From: Solitalea agri
GTDB lineage: Bacteria; Bacteroidota; Bacteroidia; Sphingobacteriales; Sphingobacteriaceae
Direction of reading: 5' to 3'
NCBI RefSeq assembly: GCF_023914155.1
Contig: NZ_JAMWYS010000033.1
Coordinates: 1-40,212 of the forward strand
Length of the DNA: 40,212 nt
Position 1 is the stretch's first letter; every line of letters starts with the position of its first letter. Below the pieces are notes generated by a model. The model saw only the letters and a list, made by a program, of their open reading frames with translations, had not been told where the DNA came from and ran no database searches. A program made the position numbers and the translations under genes. This document shows, piece after piece, positions 15,975-23,346 of the stretch.

Positions 15975-16268
15975 TTAAGGCTTGAAACCATCAACCAAAA
16001 TCATTTTAGTTATGGCTGATCGTTGGCGTATATCTTTTGCCGGAGCGTACTCAACTGAACTCCACCATTCTTTGGCACGTTCAACAGTTGGAAATTCCAG
16101 AACAACAATACGACCATAAGGCCATTCGCCTTCAAGCAATTCAACAGGGCCTCCCCGCACCACAAACCTGCCATCATACGCGGCAATGGTTTGTGGTGTT
16201 AGTTGCACATACTCTTTGTATGAATCAGGGTCTTTTATGTCGACATCAACTATTATATATCCAGCCAT
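15975..16268 (-). CDS. DUF1330 family protein
   Basis: A 97-residue protein of the dimeric alpha-beta barrel superfamily, DUF1330 group. Signature features are GYIIVDVDIKDPDSYKEYV at the start, GRFVVRGGPVELLEG and the ending RIVVLEFPTVERAKEWW. Members are small cytosolic proteins of unknown activity. It lies 22 nt downstream of a DinB-like gene on the same strand, so the two may be cotranscribed. Its 3' end nearly abuts the convergent DUF5916 gene. Confidence 0.9.
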   Translation of the reverse strand: MAGYIIVDVDIKDPDSYKEYVQLTPQTIAAYDGRFVVRGGPVELLEGEWPYGRIVVLEFPTVERAKEWWSSVEYAPAKDIRQRSAITKMILVDGFKP

Positions 16269-16290
16269 ATTAACTATGTTTTCTAACTAT

Positions 16291-16806
16291 TTAACTTATC
16301 AGACGATCAAGTTCTGTAATTTTTGCCAGATGATGATCGTCATGCTCGGCAACAAACAAGAACAGATCCATGGTTCTCATTGGTGTTTTTAGTCTTGGAT
16401 GAAGTGATGATCGATAGATCTCCTCTTCATTTAGCGATTCAATCATTTTTAATGTTTGTTCTCTCAGCGCAGAAAACTCAGTAATCAATTGCTGAAAGCT
16501 TTTATTATTATGACCAGCCTCATTGGTTTTAGTATTCTGAAGATCAGCAGAACTCATGAACTCCTTACCTGAAAGAATTTCTTCGAGCCGAATTTGCCAT
16601 AGGGGCTCTAAGTCTGACAAGTGACCAATATGTTCCAGAATCGACCATCCGTTATCCGGTTTCACCGTATGCTTTCGCTCTGAAATTTTAGCAAGCTTAT
16701 GTTCCAAACGGAGTACGGTACCCGCCAAGCGTTCAATTATTGATGGAAATATATTTTGCTGATAAGTGAAATCAAACTTTCTATCAAACCAATTTACCTG
16801 TTTCAT
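16291..16806 (-). CDS. DinB-superfamily protein
   Basis: A 171-residue DinB-like four-helix protein. GWSILEHIGHLSDLEPLW and the C-terminal AEHDDHHLAKI give the spaced histidines expected for a metal site. The open frame extends further upstream to 16908, but that part overlaps a transcription terminator of the preceding gene and reads as a hydrophobic non-family sequence. I therefore chose the ATG at 16806 (MKQVNWFDRKF); the ATG at 16824 is an alternative. It is cytosolic, and the substrate is unknown. It is followed closely by the DUF1330 gene. Confidence 0.87.
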   Translation of the reverse strand: MKQVNWFDRKFDFTYQQNIFPSIIERLAGTVLRLEHKLAKISERKHTVKPDNGWSILEHIGHLSDLEPLWQIRLEEILSGKEFMSSADLQNTKTNEAGHNNKSFQQLITEFSALREQTLKMIESLNEEEIYRSSLHPRLKTPMRTMDLFLFVAEHDDHHLAKITELDRLIS

Positions 16807-16856
16807 GATCAATAAATGTTTCATTAAGTAACCAGAGAATAAATAACAAACAAAAA

Positions 16857-16882
16857 CGACCTTCAAAAGTAATCGAAGGTCG
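16857..16882 (-). terminator. Terminator of the SnoaL-like gene
   Basis: CGACCTTC (16857-16864) and GAAGGTCG (16875-16882) form an 8-bp stem with a 10-nt loop, followed on the minus strand by TTTTTG. It ends the 16919-17323 transcript. Confidence 0.8.
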
Positions 16883-16918
16883 CTCTTATTATCAAGCACA
16901 AAAATCAATACTTACAAT

Positions 16919-17323
16919 CTATTGTGGTGGAGTTAACGAATGACCAAGCTGTTGATACATCGTTAAAAAATCATAACTATTCCAGGCCTGTTCAATTTTC
17001 CCATCCTTAATCTTTGCCATAGCAATTCCTGAGAATGTAACTTCTTTTCCACTTTCAATGTGAGTTGCCGTAACCCTGCAAAAGGCACTTTCCATATCTT
17101 CGTCACCTAGCACGGCTTCAATGTCCACGTGAACATTCGCAAACTGACGCCGGAAATCATCATAAAACTCCAAAAAACCATTAATGCCATTGTATTGACC
17201 ATCGACACCGAGACCGTGGGAGACAAATTCTTCCGTTAATAAGTTGGCTATTGCATTCCGTTGACCTTTATTCCACACTTCTTCAAACCAATTATAAAGG
17301 TGAGTTGAATTAATATTTCTCAT
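16919..17323 (-). CDS. SnoaL-like / ester cyclase family protein
   Basis: A 134-residue protein with the NTF2-like cone fold of the SnoaL-like polyketide cyclase / ester cyclase group. Visible features are YNWFEEVWNKGQRNAIANLLTEEFVSHG near the start, VDIEAVLGDEDMESAFCRVTATH and FSGIAMAKIKDGKIEQAWNSYD. The last is the usual end of the fold. It is cytosolic, and the substrate is unknown. It is monocistronic, flanked by two hairpin terminators of nearly identical architecture. Confidence 0.88.
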   Translation of the reverse strand: MRNINSTHLYNWFEEVWNKGQRNAIANLLTEEFVSHGLGVDGQYNGINGFLEFYDDFRRQFANVHVDIEAVLGDEDMESAFCRVTATHIESGKEVTFSGIAMAKIKDGKIEQAWNSYDFLTMYQQLGHSLTPPQ

Positions 17324-17494
17324 GACCTAATTAATTAAGTGGTTATATAAACAAACTGGTTGTAATCAATTTAGAAGCAAAAAATGAAAGATTAAGCTTA
17401 AAGATGTTATATGCGGGAGTCAGGAAGTATGATTAAAAATAATAAAAAACGAAAGATCTATCAATAAACCTAAACCTCAAAATCAATTAACAAA

Positions 17495-17530
17495 AAAAAC
17501 GGCCTTCAAAATTAACTGAAGGCCGTTTTT
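17495..17530 (-). terminator. Terminator of the Xaa-Pro aminopeptidase gene
   Basis: AAAAACGGCCTTC and GAAGGCCGTTTTT form a 13-bp stem with a 10-nt loop 5 nt past the stop codon at 17535. A-runs on one side and T-runs on the other make it potentially bidirectional. Confidence 0.9.
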
Positions 17531-17534
17531 ATGA

Positions 17535-19316
17535 TTATATTTCCCTTGTTTTTTCTTGCAACCACGCTTGCTCCTCATCATTTAAATGAGGTGAAAGTTT
17601 TTGATAGACAAACTGATGGTAATTATTTAACCAATTACGCTGACGATCGTCCAATAAAACATTAACAATTAAGTTAGTAGCAATTGGACAAATAGTAACT
17701 GTTTCAAAGTTGAAGAATTTACCAAATTCTGTTTCCACATCTTCCTGACAAATCACCAAATTCTCGATTCGTATACCATGTTTTTCAGGTCGATAAATTC
17801 CAGGCTCATTTGAATTTAGCATTCCCGGCTGAAAAGCCACATTAATAGCTCCGGAAACACTGATATTCTGTGGACCTTCGTGAACATTTAAGAAGAAGCC
17901 TACACCATGACCGGTTCCATGTCCGAAATTATAACCTGCTTCCCATAACCACTTACGAGAAAAAGCGTCCATTTGATAACCTTTTGTGCCTTCTGGAAAA
18001 CGGATCATACTCAAATCGATCATTCCCTTTAACACCAAAGTATAATCCTTCATTTCTTCGGCTGTTGGATTACCTAAAGAAATAGTACGGGTAATATCGG
18101 TTGTACCTGTTTGATACTGTCCTCCAGAATCAACTAAATAAATACCATCTGCTTTCAGCTCCACATTACTTTCGGCGGTTGACCGATAGTGAGGTAAAGC
18201 TGCATGTCCCTTATAGGCTGAAATGGTTCCGAAACTTTCACCTACAAAACCAGGTTGCTCAGCACGGAAACTATACAACTTTTCAGCAGCCGAAATTTCA
18301 TCGATTGGAGTTTTACCAATATGCTCTTCCAGCCATTTTAAAAACTTAACCATTGCCACACCGTCTTTAACCATTGTTTGACGGATATGCTCCTGCTCAA
18401 CCGGATTCTTAATAGCTTTAAACAAAGTAGTTGGATTGGTTCCTTCCACAATGCTCACACTTTCCGGAATCGCTTCATAAACTGCCTGGCATAATTTCTT
18501 CGGATCAAGAAGCACCGTTTTATCTTCAGGCATCGCACTTACAGCAGAAACAAAACTTTCGTAAGGCTTTAGAATCACTCCGGAAGAAGCCAATGTATCT
18601 TTATCAGCATCTGTAATTCGGCTGTCATCAACAAACCAAACTACTTTATTATGTGAAACCAACAGGTGGCTTAACACCAATGGATTGCACTCTACATCGC
18701 TACCACGAACGTTTAACAACCAGGCAGTATCATCCATTGATGAGATCAAATGGTAATTTGCCTGATTCTTTGTCATTGCGGCTCGAACGCGTTCAATCTT
18801 ACTTTCAGTTGATTCGCCCGTAATAGACTCTGACAATAAAAAAACCGGATTACTTAAAAAGCCGGGACGGTTCTCCCAAATTGAATCGAGGAGATCAACA
18901 TCAGTAAGCAGTTTGAAATTAGCTCGGGTAAAACCAGCACGCATGGTTTTCACCAGCTCAGCAGCTACCAAACGACCGTCAAATGCTACTTTTGCACCTT
19001 TTGGTAAACGTTCGGTTAACCATTCAATATATTCTGGTGTATGCTGAACTTTTAATTTCACCAGCTCAAAGCCTGAGTCTTTTAATTGATCGGCAGCTTG
19101 CACAAAATAACGGGCATCGGTCCATAAGCCTGCAAAATCGGCTGTAATTACCAACGTTCCTGCAGAGCCATTAAAACCGGAGGTCCATTCTATGCATTTA
19201 AAATGATCTGGTAAATATTCGCTGATATGGGGATCAGAAGAAGGAATAATATAAGCATCAATGCCACTTTGCGCCATTTGTAAGCGGATGGCATTTAGTT
19301 TTTCAGTATACTTCAT
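17535..19316 (-). CDS. Three-domain Xaa-Pro aminopeptidase (M24B)
   Basis: A 593-residue enzyme that removes an N-terminal residue preceding proline. Two creatinase-like N-terminal domains (about 1-130 and 160-300) precede the pita-bread catalytic domain. All five dimetal ligands are visible: Asp396 and Asp407 (VDSGGQY..TTDITRT), His470 (GHGTGHGVG), Glu504 (NSNEPG) and Glu518 (IRIENL). The length matches the eukaryotic-like three-domain APP1 type rather than the ~440-residue PepP. It is cytosolic, with no signal peptide. A consensus -7 element and a 21-bp tandem repeat lie just upstream. Confidence 0.95.
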   Translation of the reverse strand: MKYTEKLNAIRLQMAQSGIDAYIIPSSDPHISEYLPDHFKCIEWTSGFNGSAGTLVITADFAGLWTDARYFVQAADQLKDSGFELVKLKVQHTPEYIEWLTERLPKGAKVAFDGRLVAAELVKTMRAGFTRANFKLLTDVDLLDSIWENRPGFLSNPVFLLSESITGESTESKIERVRAAMTKNQANYHLISSMDDTAWLLNVRGSDVECNPLVLSHLLVSHNKVVWFVDDSRITDADKDTLASSGVILKPYESFVSAVSAMPEDKTVLLDPKKLCQAVYEAIPESVSIVEGTNPTTLFKAIKNPVEQEHIRQTMVKDGVAMVKFLKWLEEHIGKTPIDEISAAEKLYSFRAEQPGFVGESFGTISAYKGHAALPHYRSTAESNVELKADGIYLVDSGGQYQTGTTDITRTISLGNPTAEEMKDYTLVLKGMIDLSMIRFPEGTKGYQMDAFSRKWLWEAGYNFGHGTGHGVGFFLNVHEGPQNISVSGAINVAFQPGMLNSNEPGIYRPEKHGIRIENLVICQEDVETEFGKFFNFETVTICPIATNLIVNVLLDDRQRNWLNNYHQFVYQKLSPHLNDEEQAWLQEKTREI

Positions 19317-19339
19317 TATTGATTAATATGATTTGCGCG

Positions 19340-19347
19340 CAAATATA
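19340..19347 (-). promoter_or_regulatory. Likely -7 promoter element of the aminopeptidase gene
   Basis: TATATTTG on the minus strand matches TAnnTTTG exactly, giving a leader of about 20 nt. The expected -33 position falls inside the first copy of the adjacent tandem repeat and does not read TTTG, which would fit a regulated promoter. Confidence 0.5.
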
Positions 19348-19357
19348 CCTTATCTAG

Positions 19358-19399
19358 TTGGCAGGATATAATGATATTTTGGCAGGAAACAATGATAAT
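19358..19399 (-). repeat. Two tandem 21-bp repeats upstream of the aminopeptidase
   Basis: Two copies begin TTGGCAGGA and continue with AATGATA after three variable bases (19358-19378 and 19379-19399). They differ at about four positions. The 21-bp period is two helical turns, so a dimeric regulator could bind one face. The nearer copy overlaps the -33 region. Confidence 0.6.
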
Positions 19400-19436
19400 A
19401 AAACTTGATGTCTCAACACCTAGGTGAATATTTACA

Positions 19437-19886
19437 TTAAGCCCCAAATTGCTGTAAATGATGATCCAGATGTTTCCATGATAAAATACCCCAATCATTG
19501 GGGGTCATTGTTCCAAAAATCGGGTGCTTAGTTCCAACAACCGCCTCACTTCCACCCACCGAAAAGCCTTTTATCAACCTAATCAATTCCACTTTTTCAT
19601 TGTCAAAATCACGTTCGTCAACAATTTTAAAAGAGCTGTCGGTCGGCAAATTCTTTTTAAATGGCTTAATACCCAGTAATTGCTTTTTAATCAAACCGCC
19701 GAACACCATGCCTAAAAATGTTTTCTTAACACCTTTATCAATAAATGCCATTTTTAAGGGTTGTTGACAATGAGCCATCATTTGAGCTACATTCATTTTA
19801 CCCCATAAAGCCTGACTTTGATTACTTAACTTATTTATCCGTTCTATTATTTCGTTATTGTCGGTAGCATTCAATAAATTCTTCAT
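19437..19886 (-). CDS. DUF1569 protein (DinB-like fold)
   Basis: A 149-residue protein of the DUF1569 family, related to the DinB four-helix fold. Signature parts are KMNVAQMMAHCQQPLKMA (residues ~30-47), the basic region GGLIKKQLLGIKPFKKNLPTD and the C-terminal WGILSWKHLDHHLQQFG with its histidines. It is cytosolic and its activity is unknown. It lies 14 nt downstream of a DoxX-family gene on the same strand, so the two are probably one transcript. It runs to within about 40 nt of the repeats in front of the aminopeptidase. Confidence 0.88.
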   Translation of the reverse strand: MKNLLNATDNNEIIERINKLSNQSQALWGKMNVAQMMAHCQQPLKMAFIDKGVKKTFLGMVFGGLIKKQLLGIKPFKKNLPTDSSFKIVDERDFDNEKVELIRLIKGFSVGGSEAVVGTKHPIFGTMTPNDWGILSWKHLDHHLQQFGA

Positions 19887-19900
19887 CGTATATGTTTAAA

Positions 19901-20350
19901 TTAATCAAGGCTAAAATAGAAAATCCAAGCAATGAACAATAATTGCAAAGGAACCCTGAACCATAAATAAGAAACATCCTTACCCTCATAAGTCGCCTTC
20001 TCATGATCCACATGATGAATGGCCGCGTTTATATTTGCAGGTAAAATGAGAGCAAAAAATATGATGAGCAGTATAGCTGTTAGGTTTCTTACCGTAGGAA
20101 TCAACAAACCAATTGCGGCCAACACTTCAATGACTCCTGTTAAATAAACAAACTGGGTTTTATACGGGACAAAATTAGGAATCATCAGAGCCATTCCTTG
20201 AGCAAACTTAAAATGCCCAAGTGCAGTAAACATAAGCATAATACTCATGGCAAGGTTTCCTGCAAAAACAAAATTAAGCCCATTACCGATAGCCCAATTA
20301 GTAAGCAATGCAATGAAAAAACTTAAAATTAATACGACTAACGGCTTCAT
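19901..20350 (-). CDS. DoxX-family membrane protein
   Basis: A 149-residue membrane protein with four hydrophobic helices, resembling DoxX-like proteins. LMFTALGHFKFAQGMALMIPNFVPYK and GVIEVLAAIGLLIPTVRNLTA match the family's usual first and second loops. The start at 20350 (MKPLVVLIL) puts a helix right at the N-terminus; a longer frame to 20380 adds only ten residues. Redox or stress roles are described for some DoxX relatives, but none can be assigned here. It is paired with the DUF1569 gene downstream. Confidence 0.85.
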   Translation of the reverse strand: MKPLVVLILSFFIALLTNWAIGNGLNFVFAGNLAMSIMLMFTALGHFKFAQGMALMIPNFVPYKTQFVYLTGVIEVLAAIGLLIPTVRNLTAILLIIFFALILPANINAAIHHVDHEKATYEGKDVSYLWFRVPLQLLFIAWIFYFSLD

Positions 20351-20457
20351 AATTAATTTAACAATTGAGATTGAGTACATGTTATAATAATGCTTTAACG
20401 AAAACTGCCACTGTTTGAACGCAAAACATACATTATTTTTCGGCTCGAAATTTCATA

Positions 20458-20481
20458 TATAGTTTAAATATATAAACTATA
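20458..20481. repeat. AT-rich palindrome upstream of the DoxX gene
   Basis: TATAGTTTA (20458-20466) and TAAACTATA (20473-20481) are perfect reverse complements separated by 6 nt. The site is about 108 nt upstream of the DoxX start and 57 nt past the end of the sigma-operon membrane gene. It has no T-run, so it is a candidate operator. Confidence 0.45.
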
Positions 20482-20537
20482 ATTAATTCCACCTTTAAAC
20501 CATGTACATTAATACAAACAATGGCAGCAATTAGGGA

Positions 20538-21149
20538 TTATTGAGCATGCTCTTTTTCCCTTAATTGGGCATTTACTCTTTCCAATTGGTTGATCACATC
20601 ATTCACTTTTTTATTAATACTGGCAGCTTGTTTAGGGACAAAGCGAACCCAGGCCAAACCAATCCATCCAAAAGTTAATGCATAAACCAAAACAGCATAG
20701 GGCCATTGCATTCTAAGTGCATATTCATACATGTAAAGACCGATTCCAAGTGACAGAAGAATAAAATAGGCTTTCATAATTTTATCCTGAAAAAAATTTA
20801 CCTGACTTTTGTATCTGATCATTTTCTCCAAATATTGATGACTGTTGGTTTCAGTTGAATTTGATTTGAGTAACCAATGCAACATATTCGATTGAACAAT
20901 TATCGCCATAGCAATCGCGATTACCATAATTACTACTCCCAGTTTGGTGGTTAAAAATTCTGGCTTGTAATAGAATAATACAAAAGTGATGTAGATGGCC
21001 GTCAATGATAAAATCACATTGTGTTTAATTACGTTGAAGCGTGCTTTTTTTTGAAAACTAATGGCGTTTTCAATAACCGTTTTAACATCCGGAAGATTAG
21101 ATACTTCCTGCTTATGCCAAAGTTGCTTTATGTCGTTGAAGCTGTTCAT
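20538..21149 (-). CDS. Membrane protein encoded with an ECF sigma factor (putative anti-sigma or partner)
   Basis: A 203-residue protein with a soluble N-terminus (residues 1-40) containing FNDIKQLWHKQE and four hydrophobic segments at about 44-62, 70-90, 125-142 and 148-166. A charged coiled-coil-like tail (NKKVNDVINQLERVNAQLREKEHAQ) follows. Proteins of this design often follow ECF sigma genes in Bacteroidota. It overlaps the sigma gene by 38 nt, which implies translational coupling. An anti-sigma role is inferred from position; no zinc-binding anti-sigma motif is visible. Confidence 0.75.
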   Translation of the reverse strand: MNSFNDIKQLWHKQEVSNLPDVKTVIENAISFQKKARFNVIKHNVILSLTAIYITFVLFYYKPEFLTTKLGVVIMVIAIAMAIIVQSNMLHWLLKSNSTETNSHQYLEKMIRYKSQVNFFQDKIMKAYFILLSLGIGLYMYEYALRMQWPYAVLVYALTFGWIGLAWVRFVPKQAASINKKVNDVINQLERVNAQLREKEHAQ

Positions 21150-21609
21150 GCTCTTGAAATTTTTTAAGTAGTTTTTCTTTAATACGGTGAATTTTCACCC
21201 TTACATTTCCTTCGGAGATACCGATAATTTCGGCTATCTGTGCCTGCGGAAGTTCCTCCAGCTCAAGTGAAATAATCAGCCTATCGGTTTCTTCGAGTTC
21301 GGAGATAAACCGAAACAGTAATTTCTCCTGCTCCGAATTATCTTCCATCAATTTCTCCTCTATATCAATCGGCATCTCCGATTTAAGATTCTTCTTTTCT
21401 CGTTCGAGTTGGCGCAGACAATTATTAGAAGCTATTCTGAATATCCAGGTGCCAACAGATGATTCTTGTCTGAATTTACCCAAGTTTTGCCAAACCGAGA
21501 TAAAGGTTTCCTGTGTTATATCCTTCGCCCAAGTGCTATCATTTACATAACCCATGCAAAGCCGGTAAACACGCGGGGAGTAGGTATTATATATTTCTTC
21601 AAAAGTCAT
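21112..21609 (-). CDS. ECF-type RNA polymerase sigma factor
   Basis: A 165-residue sigma-70-family protein of ECF type. Region 2 covers about residues 1-72 (YNTYSPRVYRLCMGYVNDSTWAKD, ITQETFISVWQNLGKF, GTWIFRIASNNCLRQLERE). Region 4 covers about 115-160 (LPQAQIAEIIGISEGNVRVKIHRIKEKL). There is no region 1 or 3. It lies 9 nt behind an exported alpha/beta hydrolase and overlaps the next membrane gene by 38 nt, so all three probably form one operon. Its target promoters are unknown. Confidence 0.93.
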   Translation of the reverse strand: MTFEEIYNTYSPRVYRLCMGYVNDSTWAKDITQETFISVWQNLGKFRQESSVGTWIFRIASNNCLRQLEREKKNLKSEMPIDIEEKLMEDNSEQEKLLFRFISELEETDRLIISLELEELPQAQIAEIIGISEGNVRVKIHRIKEKLLKKFQEHEQLQRHKATLA

Positions 21610-21618
21610 CGATGTTAT

Positions 21619-22461
21619 TTATTTGATAAAAGTAGTCAATTGAGTCATATACCAATCTTTGTCATCATACATTATAAAATGTAGGGCTTTAGAAGAATAT
21701 TCAATTTGAGCTGAAGCCAGTTGGGCATATTGTGCTCTCATTACCGAGTCGAACTGTTTAAACGGAGCCTCCAATAAAATTAAAGCAGGACATTTAATTG
21801 AACTCAATTGCGCTCTTAAATCAGTATTTGTCAAATCACAATACATCTTACCATAGGTTTTACGATCGGTTTGTATTCCCCATTGAGTGATCAACTGATA
21901 TTTGCTGGTATCAGCCACCAGACGTTTTACACCGGCTGCCTGAGCTACTGCAAATTTGGCATTGTCCATTTGCGTATAAGTTTCTATTAATTTAGAACAA
22001 TCAGGGGTTTCAACACTTTTAAATGCCGGATTAAAAACTGCCGACAAACATGGCAAGGCATCTACTACCACAATCTTTGCAATCTTATCAGGATGGTCGG
22101 AAGCCAGCATTAAAGCCAATACGCCTCCCATACTGTGACCAATTACTATCGGCTTTTCAATTTTCTCTGTTTTGATAAATTCAATAATATCTTTTACCCA
22201 GCCTTTTAATGATGGCTCATCCTGGGCTTTTTGACCGGCGAAACCCGGCATTGTTAATGTGTAACATTTATAGTTTCTGCTAAGTTGAATAGTAGTCTCA
22301 TTCCAAACATCTCCCGAACAGGTGAAACCAGGAATAAATACGATAGCTTGCTTGCCTTTACCCGAAACACTTACATTAAACGGATGTGAAGCTGCAGCAA
22401 AAACATTGATACAAACTAATATAAAAGCAAGAAGGATTAGTAAAAATTTGATCTTTTTCAT
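21619..22461 (-). CDS. Exported alpha/beta hydrolase
   Basis: A 280-residue hydrolase with a signal peptide (about residues 1-24). The oxyanion region VFIPGFTCSG (41-50) and the nucleophile elbow GHSMGG (Ser110) are clear. Acid and histidine candidates lie in the C-terminal third. The family includes esterases, lipases and acyl hydrolases; the substrate is unknown. It is the first gene of a tight unit with an ECF sigma factor and a membrane protein, which suggests it belongs to the same envelope response. Confidence 0.88.
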   Translation of the reverse strand: MKKIKFLLILLAFILVCINVFAAASHPFNVSVSGKGKQAIVFIPGFTCSGDVWNETTIQLSRNYKCYTLTMPGFAGQKAQDEPSLKGWVKDIIEFIKTEKIEKPIVIGHSMGGVLALMLASDHPDKIAKIVVVDALPCLSAVFNPAFKSVETPDCSKLIETYTQMDNAKFAVAQAAGVKRLVADTSKYQLITQWGIQTDRKTYGKMYCDLTNTDLRAQLSSIKCPALILLEAPFKQFDSVMRAQYAQLASAQIEYSSKALHFIMYDDKDWYMTQLTTFIK

Positions 22462-22559
22462 TGTAGTAATATTTTAAATTTTCCCTTTAGATACTGGGAA
22501 TTTCAAAATGTTACAGGTTTTGAAAAAGTTTTTTAGAACGTAAAACGGGTATTGAACGT

Positions 22560-23312
22560 TTACAAGAAAACATACCTGCCCTGTTTATTAATTTCAAAAT
22601 TTAATGGCTTAGCCGTACGTTGAAACTTTTGATACCCTGTTTTTAAATTCATCCAGAAGGATTTTAACTCTTTTGATGAACTATATTGAGGCATTAAGTG
22701 CTTAAAGTTTTCATCCGACATTCTGAACGGAAAAATGTAAACCGGAATAGCTGATTGCCCGTTATTGGTAGCTTCAACGGCCAATACATAGAGTTCGTTT
22801 ATTCTTTCATCTGTTAGCGGAATACAGCCAATGGTCACGCATTTTCCATGAATAAAAACATCACCACCCAGGTGATATTTCTCACCGAGTATTTTATCCG
22901 ATTTATTCGGGTAGTTAATCCCCAATGATAAATGAAACAGGCTTTTAGGATTAAACCTATCAATTATGTAAAACCCTTCAGGCACTTGCCTATCGCCTTC
23001 TCTGCGTTTTGGTCCAAGAATACCCGAGGAAGAGCAAATTGAATATTGCTTTATTAGTTTATATTTTACCTCACCTTTGTTTCTAGCCCATAATTCCACC
23101 GCTTTTTCGTTCTTATAAGCACATAGTAAAATCTGCAACTTATTTTTTTCAACTCCATTTACGCTAAGCAGGAAAAACAGTTGCTGAGCGGTGTTATCAT
23201 AAGCATTTTTTACACGTTCATTTGCTAATTGTTCTTTTTTAAAGCTATCGTTGCCTTCATCTGTTGTAAAAAACAACAAACTGATGGCAAATGCCAATCT
23301 TAATAATATCAT
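22560..23312 (-). CDS. L,D-transpeptidase family protein (YafK-like)
   Basis: A 250-residue exported protein with a short signal peptide (residues 1-~17). The catalytic part has the YkuD-type active site in VFIHGKCVTIGCIPL (152-166), with His155 and nucleophile Cys163. Upstream GPKRREGDRQVPEGFYIIDRFNP is typical of the YafK subgroup. Such enzymes form or cut peptidoglycan or lipoprotein crosslinks in the periplasm. It follows the four-helix membrane protein by 34 nt. Whether it is a transferase or a hydrolase cannot be told. Confidence 0.87.
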   Translation of the reverse strand: MILLRLAFAISLLFFTTDEGNDSFKKEQLANERVKNAYDNTAQQLFFLLSVNGVEKNKLQILLCAYKNEKAVELWARNKGEVKYKLIKQYSICSSSGILGPKRREGDRQVPEGFYIIDRFNPKSLFHLSLGINYPNKSDKILGEKYHLGGDVFIHGKCVTIGCIPLTDERINELYVLAVEATNNGQSAIPVYIFPFRMSDENFKHLMPQYSSSKELKSFWMNLKTGYQKFQRTAKPLNFEINKQGRYVFL

Positions 23313-23346
23313 AGGTTCAAAGGCAGTAAGATGTTTCCGGCAGTGT

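Noticed and set aside
16807-16908. Upstream extension of the DinB-like gene to 16908
   Set aside because: The extension overlaps the terminator of the SnoaL-like gene and adds a hydrophobic stretch foreign to the family.
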